Source: Watersipora subatra (lineage: Eukaryota > Bryozoa > Gymnolaemata > Cheilostomatida > Watersiporidae). Taken from it: a DNA stretch of 64,000 bases. Below are positions 1-11,497 of the stretch, in pieces. Where the stretch lies: NCBI RefSeq assembly GCF_963576615.1, contig NC_088711.1:58570248-58634247 (forward strand). Direction: 5' to 3'. Below the pieces are notes generated by a model. The model saw only the letters and a program-made list of their open reading frames with translations. It had not been told where the DNA came from and ran no database searches. The stretch's first letter is position 1; each line of letters begins with the position of its first letter. Made by a program: the position numbers and the translations under genes.

Positions 1-154
1 ATAGTTTTCTCTCAGATATATTATAATAATTTAAATATTTGAAAGCTCGAGGTATAGCTAAAGCCATAGATATATATACCTATGATATATATATATATAT
101 CATATATATATATATCATAGGTTTCCATCTGTCATCTATTTCCAGATCTCTATA

Positions 155-1801
155 GCTAGAGATCTGGAAATAGATGACAGAGTGTATAGCACTGCAGAAA
201 AAAATGCCTACATCACCGTCAAGGATCACAAAGAGAGCTTTTTTAACAATCCAAAATGCCGGCTCATAAACCCAACGAAATCAGAACTGGGTCAGATCAG
301 CAAAAAACTGTTGGAAGACATCAACACCCGTATAAAAAGCTCCACACTGATTAACCAGTGGAGAAACACAGCAGATGCATTGCAGTGGTTCAAGGAAATC
401 CCCAACAAGAGCAAACACACATTCATCAGCTTTGACGTCATCGAATTCTATCCTTCTATATCAGAAAAACTACTTCTGTCTGCGCTGGAATTTGCCGCTG
501 GTTACACCACCATCACAGAAAGAGATAAGGCAATAATACTACACACCAAAAAGTCAATCTTGTATAATAATGGACAGCCATGGGGTAAGAAAACTTCCCA
601 AAATCTCTTTGATGTAACTATGGGATGTTTTGATGGTGCTGAAACATGTGAGCTAGTAGGCGCATACATATTGTACCAAATATCTAAAAAATACAATAAC
701 AAATTTGGACTATATAGAGACGATGGTCTGGGAGCTTTAAACGCAACCCCCCGCCAAGTCGACAACATCAAGAAAGACCTGTGCGCTATCTTTAGCTCAC
801 ATGATCTAAGAATACTAATAGAAGCCAACAGGAAGATAGTAAATTTTCTAGACGTAACCCTAAACCTAGAAAACGGGAAGTATGAGCCCTACACTAAGCC
901 AAACACCACCATTACCTATGTTCACAAAGATTCAAACCACCCGCCTAACATCATTAAAAATATACCACTGGCAATCAACAAAAGACTCTCAGAAATTTCA
1001 TCAGATGGAAATGCCTTCAGCAAAGCTGCACCTATTTATCAGGAAGCCTTAAAAAAAAGCGGATACCAACACAAGCTAGAATTCTCTTCACCTAAAGCTA
1101 CACCACTAAAGGCTAGACATAGACAAAGAAAAAGAAACATAATCTGGTATAACCCCCCTTACAGCAACACCGTACACACCAACATCGGGAAAACTTTCTT
1201 TAAATTAATCGATGAAGAATTCTCTACTGACCACAAGCTACACAAAATCTTTAACAGAAGTATTATAAAATTAAGCTATAGCTGTATGAACAATGTGAAA
1301 CAGGCTATCAACTCTCACAATCAGAGGCTGCTGTCACTGAACCATCAAGAAACAACTAATCCTGGCTGCAATTGCAGGAATAAGAACACCTGCCCATTAC
1401 CAGACAATTGCTTAGCAAAATCAGTGATATACCAGGCAAGCGTAACTACCACTGATAACAATAAACCTGCAGCCACATATGTAGGGCTAACCGAAAACAG
1501 CTTCAAAACTAGATATAACCTTCACAAATCCACATTCAAGGACATTTCTAAACGCTACTCTACCGAGCTAAGCAGCCACATATGGGAACTCAAGGAAAGC
1601 GGCGCTGACTACAACATAGCCTGGAAGATTTTATCACACGCCAAGCCATACTCTAAAAGCACCGGAAAGTGCAGTTTATGTACATTAGAAAAATATTTCA
1701 TCATTTACAGACCTGAGAAGGCAACTCTTAACAAACGTAGTGAACTTATATCTACATGTAGACATGCTAAGAAACACCTTTTACGAAATAGCATTACATA
1801 A
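155..1801 (+). pseudogene. Penelope-like RT/GIY-YIG ORF, 5'-truncated copy 1
   Basis: The frame is open from about 155 to the stop at 1799-1801 and matches residues from about 165 onward of the second copy. It has no proper start; the first ATG-equivalent part of the protein is missing. RT motif A (SFDVIEFYPSI), the YRDD catalytic box and the C-terminal GIY-YIG nuclease are all present without stops. It differs from copy 2 by one visible amino acid (Thr for Ile near the start) and one silent change. Its 5' edge is a short inverted duplication of its own first bases (129-180). It is probably untranslated, but may supply promoter sequence to copy 2, as the upstream copy does in other Penelope tandems. 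Confidence 0.88.
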
Positions 1802-2086
1802 TAGATCTTATCCATCTAGCTTTTAATACCTGAGCTTTTATTTCAGCTTACCAGCTAATGCAGAATCTTGTGTATAGTCCTCACTAAGCATTTTATCTGA
1901 TGAGTGTTACACACCTGTTGTGTAATACGAAACTTTTAGTAATTTTTTGCTTAGTCAAATTTTAATAAATTTCTTACCAAATTTATAGTAAGCTCTACTT
2001 TAGTATCGAGCACTTTATGCTGACTTTTAGCCTATACTTTATTGTATCACGCTCCTTCTTAGTTGAGCACTTTCGCAAAAGTCACC

Positions 2087-4210
2087 ATGGAACTATTAAG
2101 ACTTGAGTATTCCACCAAGAATATAGCAGCACCAACTGAGAAAGACTATATCAACAGGATTATCGATAAAACCGAAAACTTCTGCAAAAGACTAAGATGG
2201 AGAGCATTCTTTTATCTCAATCCAGATGCTACAACCAACAACATAGAGACCTTCAAGTTTAAATCTATTAAGTCACCACCTCAAATACAAGAACTGCAGA
2301 ACTTTGAGAAAAAACTTATACAAATGATAAGAAACATCAAATTTAGAACGACTCACAACCAATTCCAAAGAAAACTAGCAACAGACTTGCAGAGGAAAAT
2401 CAAAAATAACAGTAAATTAATTGTGCCTGCTGATAAAACATCTAATTTCTACACCATGAGTCCTGAGGACTACAACACACTGCTACTTAACAACATCACA
2501 CAGACCTACAAGAAAATAGACAGTAGAGAGCTCAAGACTATTACAAGAGAAGCTAAATCTATAGCTAGAGATCTGGAAATAGATGACAGAGTGTATAGCA
2601 CTGCAGAAAAAAATGCCTACATCACCGTCAAGGATCACAAAGAGAGCTTTTTTAACAATCCAAAATGCCGGCTCATAAACCCAACGAAATCAGAACTGGG
2701 TCAGATCAGCAAAAAACTGTTGGAAGACATCAACATCCGTATAAAAAGCTCCACACTGATTAACCAGTGGAGAAACACAGCAGATGCATTGCAGTGGTTC
2801 AAGGAAATCCCCAACAAGAGCAAACACACATTCATCAGCTTTGACGTCATCGAATTCTATCCTTCTATATCAGAAAAACTACTTCTGTCTGCGCTGGAAT
2901 TTGCCGCTGGTTACACCACCATCACAGAAAGAGATAAGGCAATAATACTACACACCAAAAAGTCAATCTTGTATAATAATGGACAGCCATGGGGTAAGAA
3001 AACTTCCCAAAATCTCTTTGATGTAACTATGGGATGTTTTGATGGTGCTGAAACATGTGAGCTAGTAGGCGCATACATATTGTACCAAATATCTAAAAAA
3101 TACAATAACAAATTTGGACTATATAGAGACGATGGTCTGGGAGCTTTAAACGCAACCCCCCGCCAAGTTGACAACATCAAGAAAGACCTGTGCGCTATCT
3201 TTAGCTCACATGATCTAAGAATACTAATAGAAGCCAACAGGAAGATAGTAAATTTTCTAGACGTAACCCTAAACCTAGAAAACGGGAAGTATGAGCCCTA
3301 CACTAAGCCAAACACCACCATTACCTATGTTCACAAAGATTCAAACCACCCGCCTAACATCATTAAAAATATACCACTGGCAATCAACAAAAGACTCTCA
3401 GAAATTTCATCAGATGGAAATGCCTTCAGCAAAGCTGCACCTATTTATCAGGAAGCCTTAAAAAAAAGCGGATACCAACACAAGCTAGAATTCTCTTCAC
3501 CTAAAGCTACACCACTAAAGGCTAGACATAGACAAAGAAAAAGAAACATAATCTGGTATAACCCCCCTTACAGCAACACCGTACACACCAACATCGGGAA
3601 AACTTTCTTTAAATTAATCGATGAAGAATTCTCTACTGACCACAAGCTACACAAAATCTTTAACAGAAGTATTATAAAATTAAGCTATAGCTGTATGAAC
3701 AATGTGAAACAGGCTATCAACTCTCACAATCAGAGGCTGCTGTCACTGAACCATCAAGAAACAACTAATCCTGGCTGCAATTGCAGGAATAAGAACACCT
3801 GCCCATTACCAGACAATTGCTTAGCAAAATCAGTGATATACCAGGCAAGCGTAACTACCACTGATAACAATAAACCTGCAGCCACATATGTAGGGCTAAC
3901 CGAAAACAGCTTCAAAACTAGATATAACCTTCACAAATCCACATTCAAGGACATTTCTAAACGCTACTCTACCGAGCTAAGCAGCCACATATGGGAACTC
4001 AAGGAAAGCGGCGCTGACTACAACATAGCCTGGAAGATTTTATCACACGCCAAGCCATACTCTAAAAGCACCGGAAAGTGCAGTTTATGTACATTAGAAA
4101 AATATTTCATCATTTACAGACCTGAGAAGGCAACTCTTAACAAACGTAGTGAACTTATATCTACATGTAGACATGCTAAGAAACACCTTTTACGAAATAG
4201 CATTACATAA
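2087..4210 (+). CDS. Penelope-like reverse transcriptase with GIY-YIG endonuclease
   Basis: This is the retroelement enzyme that nicks DNA and copies its own RNA at the nick. I start at the ATG at 2087 (context ACCATGG), giving about 707 aa. In order it has an N-terminal charged helical region; the RT core with motif A SFDVIEFYPSI near residue 250, the GCFDGAETCE stretch, and motif C YRDDGLG near 345; a conserved FLDVTL segment; a cysteine cluster CNCRNKNTCPLPDNC near 563 that is typical just before the nuclease; and a GIY-YIG domain starting at YVGLTENSFKTRY near 600. No stop or frameshift interrupts it. The near identity with the copy upstream says it moved recently. The family call is strong; the clade within Penelope-like elements is not determined. 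Confidence 0.93.
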   Translation: MELLRLEYSTKNIAAPTEKDYINRIIDKTENFCKRLRWRAFFYLNPDATTNNIETFKFKSIKSPPQIQELQNFEKKLIQMIRNIKFRTTHNQFQRKLATDLQRKIKNNSKLIVPADKTSNFYTMSPEDYNTLLLNNITQTYKKIDSRELKTITREAKSIARDLEIDDRVYSTAEKNAYITVKDHKESFFNNPKCRLINPTKSELGQISKKLLEDINIRIKSSTLINQWRNTADALQWFKEIPNKSKHTFISFDVIEFYPSISEKLLLSALEFAAGYTTITERDKAIILHTKKSILYNNGQPWGKKTSQNLFDVTMGCFDGAETCELVGAYILYQISKKYNNKFGLYRDDGLGALNATPRQVDNIKKDLCAIFSSHDLRILIEANRKIVNFLDVTLNLENGKYEPYTKPNTTITYVHKDSNHPPNIIKNIPLAINKRLSEISSDGNAFSKAAPIYQEALKKSGYQHKLEFSSPKATPLKARHRQRKRNIIWYNPPYSNTVHTNIGKTFFKLIDEEFSTDHKLHKIFNRSIIKLSYSCMNNVKQAINSHNQRLLSLNHQETTNPGCNCRNKNTCPLPDNCLAKSVIYQASVTTTDNNKPAATYVGLTENSFKTRYNLHKSTFKDISKRYSTELSSHIWELKESGADYNIAWKILSHAKPYSKSTGKCSLCTLEKYFIIYRPEKATLNKRSELISTCRHAKKHLLRNSIT

Positions 4211-4395
4211 TAGATCTTATCCATCTAGCTTTTAATACCTGAGCTTTTATTTCAGCTTACCAGCTAATGCAGAATCTTGTGTATAGTCCTCACTAAGCAT
4301 TTTATCTGATGAGTGTTACACACCTGTTGTGTAATACGAAACTTTTAGTAATTTTTTGCTTAGTCAAATTTTAATAAATTTCTTACCAAATTTAT

Positions 4396-4513
<118 letters not shown>

Positions 4514-4610
4514 TATATATACCTAGATATAGGTATATATATCTATGGCTAAAGCAGATTGCTGAAAAATATTTCTCATGTCTTATGCTACACATTCGTT
4601 CAAGATTTTA

Positions 4611-4718
4611 AATAGCTTATAAACAGTAGCAGGTAATGTAGTTGCTATTGGCTAGTTGTTGCCAGACTAATGGCAAGTAGCAGGCAACTACATTACCTAC
4701 CACTGTTTATAAGCTATT
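4611..4718. repeat. Hairpin within a dispersed repeat
   Basis: Two arms of about 35 bp (4611-4645 and 4684-4718) are near-perfect inverted copies, starting AATAGCTTATAAACAGTAG. Sequence related to 4548-4670 occurs on the other strand at about 27030-27195, so this belongs to a dispersed element, probably a foldback MITE. Confidence 0.75.
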
Positions 4719-4721
4719 TTT

Positions 4722-5660
4722 AATACCTGTGCTACGCTAGGCATTCGGCTAGTCCAAATATATAATAAAGTATGTGTCATTCATAGATTTTTATTTAGTT
4801 ATTTTAATGTAGTTTGATATTTGGCCAGCATCTTTGAGTTAGCTGACACCTACTCTGGTCATTTCCGCACCAACTATGAATTTGACAAATGGGGGGCATT
4901 GCTCATTTTTTTAGGTGGTGGACTCCCCAGTAGGTCTGGCAACCGCCAAAATTTTATACAATGTTTAATATCTAAAGAACTTGATTGAAAATTTTTAGTT
5001 GTTCTCAAAGTTCATTATATGAAAATAGAAATCTTCTGAAACATCATACCGTGAGAAAAGTGTTTTGTGTAGCTCAAATAAGTTTAGAGAAAAAAGTTGG
5101 AAAAGAAACAACAGTAAAGTTGTTTGAATGTGAAATAATTAGCAAGTAACAGCTAGATAATATATTTAGCTACGATTACAATGAAAAATGATTTAATACT
5201 GATACAATTAATACAAACTGACAAAACAAAATAAAAATCATGAATATGTTGAACTAATAATAACTATGAGTACATAGAAGTGTGTGTGTGTGCGTGTGCG
5301 TGTGCGTGTACGTGAGCGTGTGTGTGTGTGCGTGCGCGTGAACAACTCCAAAATGGTTGAAAAAAACAAAAATAAGCCAGAGTTATCTTCTCTACGCAAA
5401 ATTCCCCGTTTATTAGATAAAAAATTCATACATGTGTGTGAGGTGATGTCCCCAAAGTTAGTGTTAAATTCTCATGAGCTATAACTGAAAAACGGATAAG
5501 CTGACAGCTCCAAAAATCAGTGCATTTGTAAACCCAACAAAAAATGTTTTAATATGTTATTTTTTAAAGCTCTTAATGATAGATGAAAATTGTCCTCAAA
5601 GTGATGGTAAAAATATCGCGTCCCCAATTGCATGCGTTTACAAGACTGTGTGCGTGTGTG

Positions 5661-5720
<60 letters not shown>

Positions 5721-6214
5721 TGTGTGTGCGTGTGCATGCGTGTGTGTAAAAAAGTTATTGTTGCAAAAAACCTATGCATCAAAATTTTGGGTACGATGAT
5801 ACTGGTAAAAACGAGAGTTAAATTGGATATGATATAAATATATCACTAAAGATGACAAACGTAAACAATGTTCTTTGTCCGCCTGAAGACAGATTGTTTA
5901 GAGGCCATTTCTACTGCCTACTCAAGATAACGCAACACGCAACTGTCTATGTGAAAGAAAGTTGTACAGAGGTGAATGCCGACAGTTTTAGTGATTGATC
6001 TTGGAATTTGTTGCTATTATATCTTACTGATATAATAATTTGGAAGCTATTTATCAGCTGGTGTAACAATGGTCATAGTAACACAAAGTGTATAACATGT
6101 AGTCATTACTTGTGATTATATCAAATCTCTTATTTGTGATTTATTTTAAATAGTGCAAGTCACTAATATTTAGTCTATATGCTACGTTGTGTTAGCAGCT
6201 GCTTTCTTTTACAG
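4722..6214. other. Intergenic stretch with two GT-rich tracts
   Basis: No gene is visible. It holds a (GT/GTGC)n tract at 5281-5340 and a longer one at 5649-5735 in which GTGT gives way to GTGC units. The reading frames on both strands there are low-complexity artefacts. Confidence 0.7.
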
Positions 6215-6311
6215 TGACGAAGTGGAGGCAGAGGCGATGACGGACTGGAGAGGGGAACTTATGGGTGATGTGGAACTGATGACGGAGGTGGCGACAGAGG
6301 CGGTTTATTCT
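6215..6311 (+). other. Possible isolated exon
   Basis: A pyrimidine-rich tract ending in ACAG precedes this 97-base segment and a GTGAGT donor follows it. Only one frame is open, giving an acidic stretch (DEVEAEAMTDWRGELMGDVE). No neighbouring exon in a matching phase was found, and I recognise no family. It could be a chance open segment in purine-rich DNA. Confidence 0.2.
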
Positions 6312-7733
6312 GTGAGTATTGAAATATATTTTCAATGATGAGAGTGAGCAATAATTAACTTGTGGATGTCACAGCATCATGCTTATAATAGTAACCTCAA
6401 GAATCAAATAAGGCAGATAACTTACAATATCATGAAAGTTCAAAGGATATATTACCTTTGGTATTTGGTGAACTTATTCATTGGTAAACTCCTGCACGTT
6501 CAGTATTTTTTAGACGAAAACAAGGATATAATCATCTAGTTGTTTGTAACATGTGTTTGCTTTACTTATATTCAGGGGAGACAAGCAGAGAGATAATATT
6601 GAGAGTATGAATATTTATTCTGTTTTATAAAACCTGAGGGAAAAGGGAGTATCGAGAAATTGTTTTACTAAAAGAGAACTTGGCATATATATAGTTCATG
6701 ACCCTGACTGGATGGGGTATTTTTCATTAGCTGAGAAAAAACCTGCTCACCTATTAGCCAGTGGAAATGACAAATGCGATGCCTTATGATATGTGCCGAG
6801 ACACTGCGCAAGCCATCATGAGATGCAACCAAGCGAATGCACAGAGCATCAATGCCTGTACAAAGCAAGATGTTAACGCCAAGCCTCAAGTGTTTATTTG
6901 AACAATTCTAAAATTATATATAACAAGTTCTATACGCACTTGCCATTGAAATACTTTAGTGTTGTGTATATAGCAAATCAGAAATTGCCTCCACACAAAG
7001 TAATCTTTCACATACAACATACAAAATGTCTTAAACTTTGCAAGGTTTACAATCAAAATATTAAAAAGCTGTTATAAGTTTAAAGTAAAAGTAATACAGA
7101 TGCCCAAATTATGTTAATGTAAACTATATCTAGTGTAAGTATTTCTATCATTCACTCAACCATCAAACCTTCTCTTCATGTGTCCGTAAGGTAAAGCAAC
7201 AACAGGAGCCTTTTTTTACTGATTATTGATTATTACTGTTTATTGTCTTATAAATTTAGTTTTTACATGATTTATACATTTAACGCTGTTTTCACAATGC
7301 TTTATATAATTTATTTGGTGTAATGCTATAATCGCTTTAGTTATTTTAGTTATTTTTGGTTCTGAAGCAAATTGAGTGAAATATGTGTTGTATAATTATT
7401 GTTTCAGTATGTAATGGTTTGGGCCTACGAAAAAATATTGAAACAGATTAAATTTGCATGTCTAAATTTGACTGTAACTATATTGTTTTCACAAAAAGAA
7501 TATTTGCTACAAAATTTATTAAAATGGTTAAAATATCACTTTACGTTTCTTTGTATTAGCACATTTTAAAAAGCGCACTATGTGTGTGTTATCTACTGTA
7601 GATTGTTATAATGTTAGATAATGCCGAAGACATGCTAACAAATCTAATAGTTTAATAAAATATCCACTTCTCTAAGCCATTTATTATAATATTAAACACA
7701 TTGAATATGCTCAACACGAATTACCGTAAAACC
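6312..7733. other. Intergenic stretch, nothing recognised
   Basis: AT-rich sequence without coding exons, RNA genes or clear repeats that I can support. Confidence 0.5.
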
Positions 7734-8720
7734 TCTATTTGCACGCCATGGCGCTCTATGTGTGAACCATAAATATATAAACTTAGATTGGCCAATAATA
7801 GCTATTCCCATCAGTTGCCTTGTCAGACTTAAATAGCATGACGTTACGTCATTGAATTGTACTTAATGCTTGACTGCACTGTTGTTAAAAATGCACAGTT
7901 AAGAATCATGGTGGCTTGACACCACAGAGAGAAAGCGATGAGAGTGTTGCTTAGTAGTGGTGGATTGGTGAGAAACTTTCCCAGGCTAGCACTAATTGCC
8001 ACCATGGAGAAGTTGCTGAGGTTCAACATCATGCTATTGTTTAAGTGTAATCATCATGCTAGTAGCCTAGCTCGTGAGATAGCTAAGAGATATAATTCCA
8101 TTAAGGCACATTATAAAGGTAAGAAAGCCACTGATTCCACTTCCCTGATCAGATCAAAACTTCACAGGCTCATCATTATTTAGTCATGTTAAGTTCAGCA
8201 TGATATTAGTCTTTTACCTAGCCAGGGTCTGGCTCTTTGGGTGGGTGGGCTATTTGCTCCCCCTTCTTCTTTTCCCCTTCTCTCTTTTTCCTTTTCTTCT
8301 TCTCCCTCTCCACTTCTTCTTGGGAGAAGGGGGAAGGGAAAAAGAGAGAAGGGGGATAGGAGAGGGGGCAAATAAAGCCCTGATGGCTCATGATTTGTGT
8401 GCAACATTTCACAACTTTTATAGTTTCAATCTATGGTGATTATCAGATATTATCACAGAATTCCTTTAGTTTACTGGATTATGTATCCAAAAAGGCTTTT
8501 ATTTGAAAATAAATGTGATTTTGTCACCACATCAGCTCCATCGTTAACAACAGTGCAGTCAAGCATTAGGTACAATTCAATGACATAACGTCATGCTATT
8601 TAAGTCTGACAGGCTTTTTCCCTATTGGCCAATCTAGGTGTATATATCTACATGTATGGTTTGAACCTTTTCCTTTTAGTGGCGTTTTGTTAGAGGTGTC
8701 GTTCAAATAGAGGGTGTTGA
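7734..8720. mobile_element. Non-autonomous TIR element with long inverted arms
   Basis: The left end CCGTAAAACCTCTATTTG is preceded by TA and matches the end of the element at 18288. Inside it, arms 7783-7888 and 8544-8637 are near-perfect inverted repeats of about 95-105 bp, including the segment around TTAAATAGCATGACGTTA. The right end is degraded (AAATAGAGGGTGTT, about 8705), so the border is approximate. The loop carries a short open frame (7938-8183) that I do not believe codes. Confidence 0.6.
8251..8375. repeat. Polypyrimidine/polypurine inverted repeat
   Basis: About 55 bases of nearly pure C/T (8251-8305) are followed after a 12-base gap by nearly pure G/A (8318-8375) that is roughly their complement. 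The unit resembles CTTCTCTCTTTTTCC and its complement. The open frames over it are compositional. Confidence 0.85.
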
Positions 8721-9100
8721 AGTATTGTTCAAATAGCTCATAAGAATTTTGGGAAGATAAGTTTAACCCTTTGACTTGCGACGCAAATGCCGCCTATATT
8801 TTGCACTTTCCATCGGGTGAAGCGACATTAACCCTTTTGGATGCAATAAATCTGCTAACTTACCTTGAACTTGTCATAGATCTCTAAACAAATATACATT
8901 GGAAAGCTGAGAAATATTTCTACTGGTTGATATCTATTGCTTGCAATTTACCTGCGATGATATTATAGCCAGTGTCCTGCATTGCAATTTGTTAGAACTT
9001 TCGATTTTTATTTCAGTCTAAATTTGAAGACATATTTATATTTTATAACTATATTTGACATTGTTGTATAAAAGTTCATTGCACTCATTGATATGTTTGC
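8690..9100. repeat. Dispersed repeat copy, related to 18390-18770
   Basis: Long shared words with the interior of the element at 18288-19521, such as TTGATATCTATTGCTTGCAA and GCAATTTGTTAGAACTTTC, show the two are copies of one family in the same orientation. It lies just before the 3' end of the non-LTR remnant. Confidence 0.7.
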
Positions 9101-9317
9101 AACAGTTTGTAGCCAAAAATGACTTTTTATGCCAACACTTTTGCTCACAAAGGGGTCAAGGACGACAAAACCTCAGTCATTAGTCGTGGTCTGTGGGCAT
9201 ATGCGGCTTGTTGGTAAGGGCGGCTAGATACCACAGGCGGCTTGTTGGAGGATTATTTTTTCCTTCGTGAGTCGTCTGTTTGCGAGCACAAGCCGCGCGG
9301 CTTGAGCATGAGGACTT

Positions 9318-9770
9318 ACGGTATAACTTATTTATTTGTAAAATATTAGTTTGAGTAAACAATTCTTTTGATGGATAGTCAAAGGGTTTATGACATATAA
9401 TTTGCACCAGCTTTTTCTAAAAGACCTTAATTTTATTTAAAAATATGTCGGGTGAATTGCCCCAAGATTCGAGGCAGTAAATAAGTTTAGAATTTACTGA
9501 GGAGTAATATAATGTAATCATTATTTCTTGTGGGAAGTACTTCGATAACCTATAAAAATTTCCAGCCGCTGAACGAAGGTATTTTAGTATCTTAGATATA
9601 TGGGTAGACCAATTCAGATTATTATCAAGTCAAACACCTAGGAATTTAAAATGATCAGTCTGGTTTATTATGTTATTTCCTATTAGCAGAGAGTTCATTT
9701 TTAAATTAAATTTGCTTTGTGGATTTTTCATAAGCATATAATTAGTTTTCTCAATATTGATTGTGAGTTG
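9318..9770 (-). pseudogene. Non-LTR retrotransposon RT remnant, C-terminal half
   Basis: Read on the minus strand from 9770 downward, the frame continues the RT that breaks off at 17262: SNQL, then IEKTNYMLMK, HFKFLGV, LNWSTHI, and a thumb-like region ending in IICHKPFDYPSKELFT. FLGV and the LNWSTHI segment are typical of Jockey/CR1-type reverse transcriptases just after the catalytic palm. Several stops occur, so the copy is dead. The gypsy element inserted between this piece and the N-terminal piece. Confidence 0.85.
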
Positions 9771-10282
9771 TGTGGCAGATTTGTTACTCCTCATATTATC
9801 CAGCTCATTTCAAGTGCATGCTTACTTATATTATTAGTCAACTCCGCGTCATTAACCCTTATATGGTCGTTATTACCATATATAGTCATTATGCCCTTAT
9901 ATGGGCGAGCTGCAACCTATATAAAGAAAGGCATAGCTTGCAGTGGGGGCAGTTGTTTGTAATATAGTCAATACAATTATACACACATACACTCTCTCTT
10001 CATTTCTTGCTTGAGCAGTCAGCAGAAGAATTAATGCCGGATAGATGACCAGTATAGGCATCATCGATCAGCTAGTTGACTACGGGGTCAGCAGCTAAAG
10101 GTGCCCTGACTGGGTCGACCTAATTAGAGAAGAGAGGTCGACCTAAGCTAATCAGACAACGGACCTTAGGGTTGACGTGGTCTTCTATAATCACATACAG
10201 TTATAGGCACGGCAAGCTAATGTAAACCGACCTGTCGGGTCGCCATTAGGTGCACTGGTAGACCAAGACAAAAACCAGTACA
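9771..10282 (+). repeat. 5' LTR of the gypsy element
   Basis: Starts TGTGGCAGAT and ends CCAGTACA. It is equal in length to the 3' LTR, with about ten substitutions, mostly transitions. It holds a TATATAAA box at 9918-9925. An abrupt change to unique sequence at both borders supports the limits. Confidence 0.97.
9918..9925 (+). promoter_or_regulatory. TATA box in the 5' LTR
   Basis: TATATAAA lies about 148 bases into the LTR and is conserved in the 3' LTR (16897-16904). Position and sequence fit the U3 promoter of the element; the transcription start is not visible. Confidence 0.6.
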
Positions 10283-10302
10283 CTGGTGGCAGCAGTGAGA
10301 TC
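10283..10302 (+). other. Putative tRNA primer-binding site
   Basis: Directly after the 5' LTR comes CTGGTGGCAGCAGTGAG. A TGG-starting segment at this position is the usual complement of a tRNA 3' end (CCA). Which tRNA it matches was not checked. Confidence 0.6.
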
Positions 10303-10310
10303 GTCTGACC

Positions 10311-11243
10311 ATGCCTGGAAGGCGGTCAACTAGGAGAGAGGCGGCTGAGGCTGACCTCCATCAAGCTGATCAGTATGGGCGGATGGCTGACGCCATAACT
10401 GAGGCTTTACGGCAATCTCGACCAGAGAGGGACTTCAAGCCCCCTAAGTTTGATAGCAGTGATGATGTTGAACTGTTCATCAGTCAGTTTCAGAAAGTAG
10501 CTGAAGCTAATCAATGGTCTACAGGGTCAGCACGTCTACACCTCAGAGAGGTGCTGAAGGACAGTGCTAAAAGCTGTGGCAGGGGAGAAACTACGGATGC
10601 CATCTTTGCGGCCTTGAGAACTAAATTTGGTTTGACAGTTAGAGAGGCCAGGAGTCGATTAAACCTCAAGAAGGAAGTCAAGGTTAGCTTGCAAGATCAT
10701 GCTGCAGAAATAGAAAGACTAGCCAATATAGCTTATGCTGATCTGCCTGAGCACCATCGTGCAAATATGGCATTAGATGCTTTCTCCTTGACATTGGGCA
10801 ACACCTATCTACAGAGGCATCTGTTAGCGGTGGGAGCACGGACTTTGGGAGAGGCAGTGCAGGCTGGAAATGACTTTCTGCAAATTTAGCCATTTAATCC
10901 TCGGTTGACCCAAAGGTCGACCATCATGGCTATAGAAGGGGAGGAAGAGGATGACCCCAAGGCAGCCCAGGTCGACCTCCCACAAGCTACAAAATCGGCT
11001 ACGTTGGAAGATGTCCTTGTAGCCCTAAAGGAGCTGACCACCTTGACGACAGGACTGGCGGTCAATGGTAGCCGACCCAGAAGCCAAGGTCGGACTACTC
11101 CAGAGCCGCAGCAGATCAGAAGGGCGACCAGCTGTTGGGAATGTGGAATAGTCGGACATGTCAGACGACAGTGTCCTCGGATGGCGGCTACCCAGCCAGC
11201 AAGAAACCAGCAGCAGGGAAACGGGCATCGTTCACAGCAGTAG
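10311..11243 (+). pseudogene. Gag polyprotein of the gypsy element, one internal stop
   Basis: Gag packages the element RNA. The first ATG after the primer site (10311) opens a frame with a capsid-like part (DVELFISQFQKVAEANQW, then LRTKFGLTVREARSRL), interrupted by TAG at 10887-10889. The same frame then continues to the stop at 11241-11243. The second part ends in a CCHC zinc knuckle, CWECGIVGHVRRQC, near 11130-11175. Pol is in the -1 frame and overlaps the end. The heptamer GGGAAAC at 11216-11222 is in the phase expected for -1 slippage, so the frame change itself may be natural rather than damage. Confidence 0.88.
11216..11222 (+). promoter_or_regulatory. Candidate -1 ribosomal slippery site (G GGA AAC)
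   Basis: The heptamer fits X XXY YYZ and is aligned with gag codons so that GGA AAC are the zero-frame triplets. It sits about 40 bases downstream of the zinc knuckle and 19 bases before the gag stop, and the -1 frame leads into protease. GGGAAAC is an established slippery sequence in retroviruses. A downstream RNA structure was not assessed. Confidence 0.5.
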
Positions 11244-11497
11244 GCAAACATACTGACTGTGGACCCTCAAACCAGAGAAAGCCACCTTGGCAAACCCCAC
11301 GTCGGACAGGTCGACCTCAGACCCCCCATGGGTCGACCTCAGTCTTACTACAAAACTCCTTTGACTCACTAACTGAGCAGCAAACAGAGGAAATCCAAAT
11401 CCCAAACCCAGTGGTTACAGAAAAGCTCCAGACAAGGAGACGGCGTAAGAGGTGGCAGCACACCGGTCAGACGACTTAGCAGGTCGGTCCTGAGAGA

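Noticed and set aside
8195-8439. Small frames over the C/T- and G/A-rich hairpin
   Set aside because: Low-complexity composition on both strands, no start or splice context.
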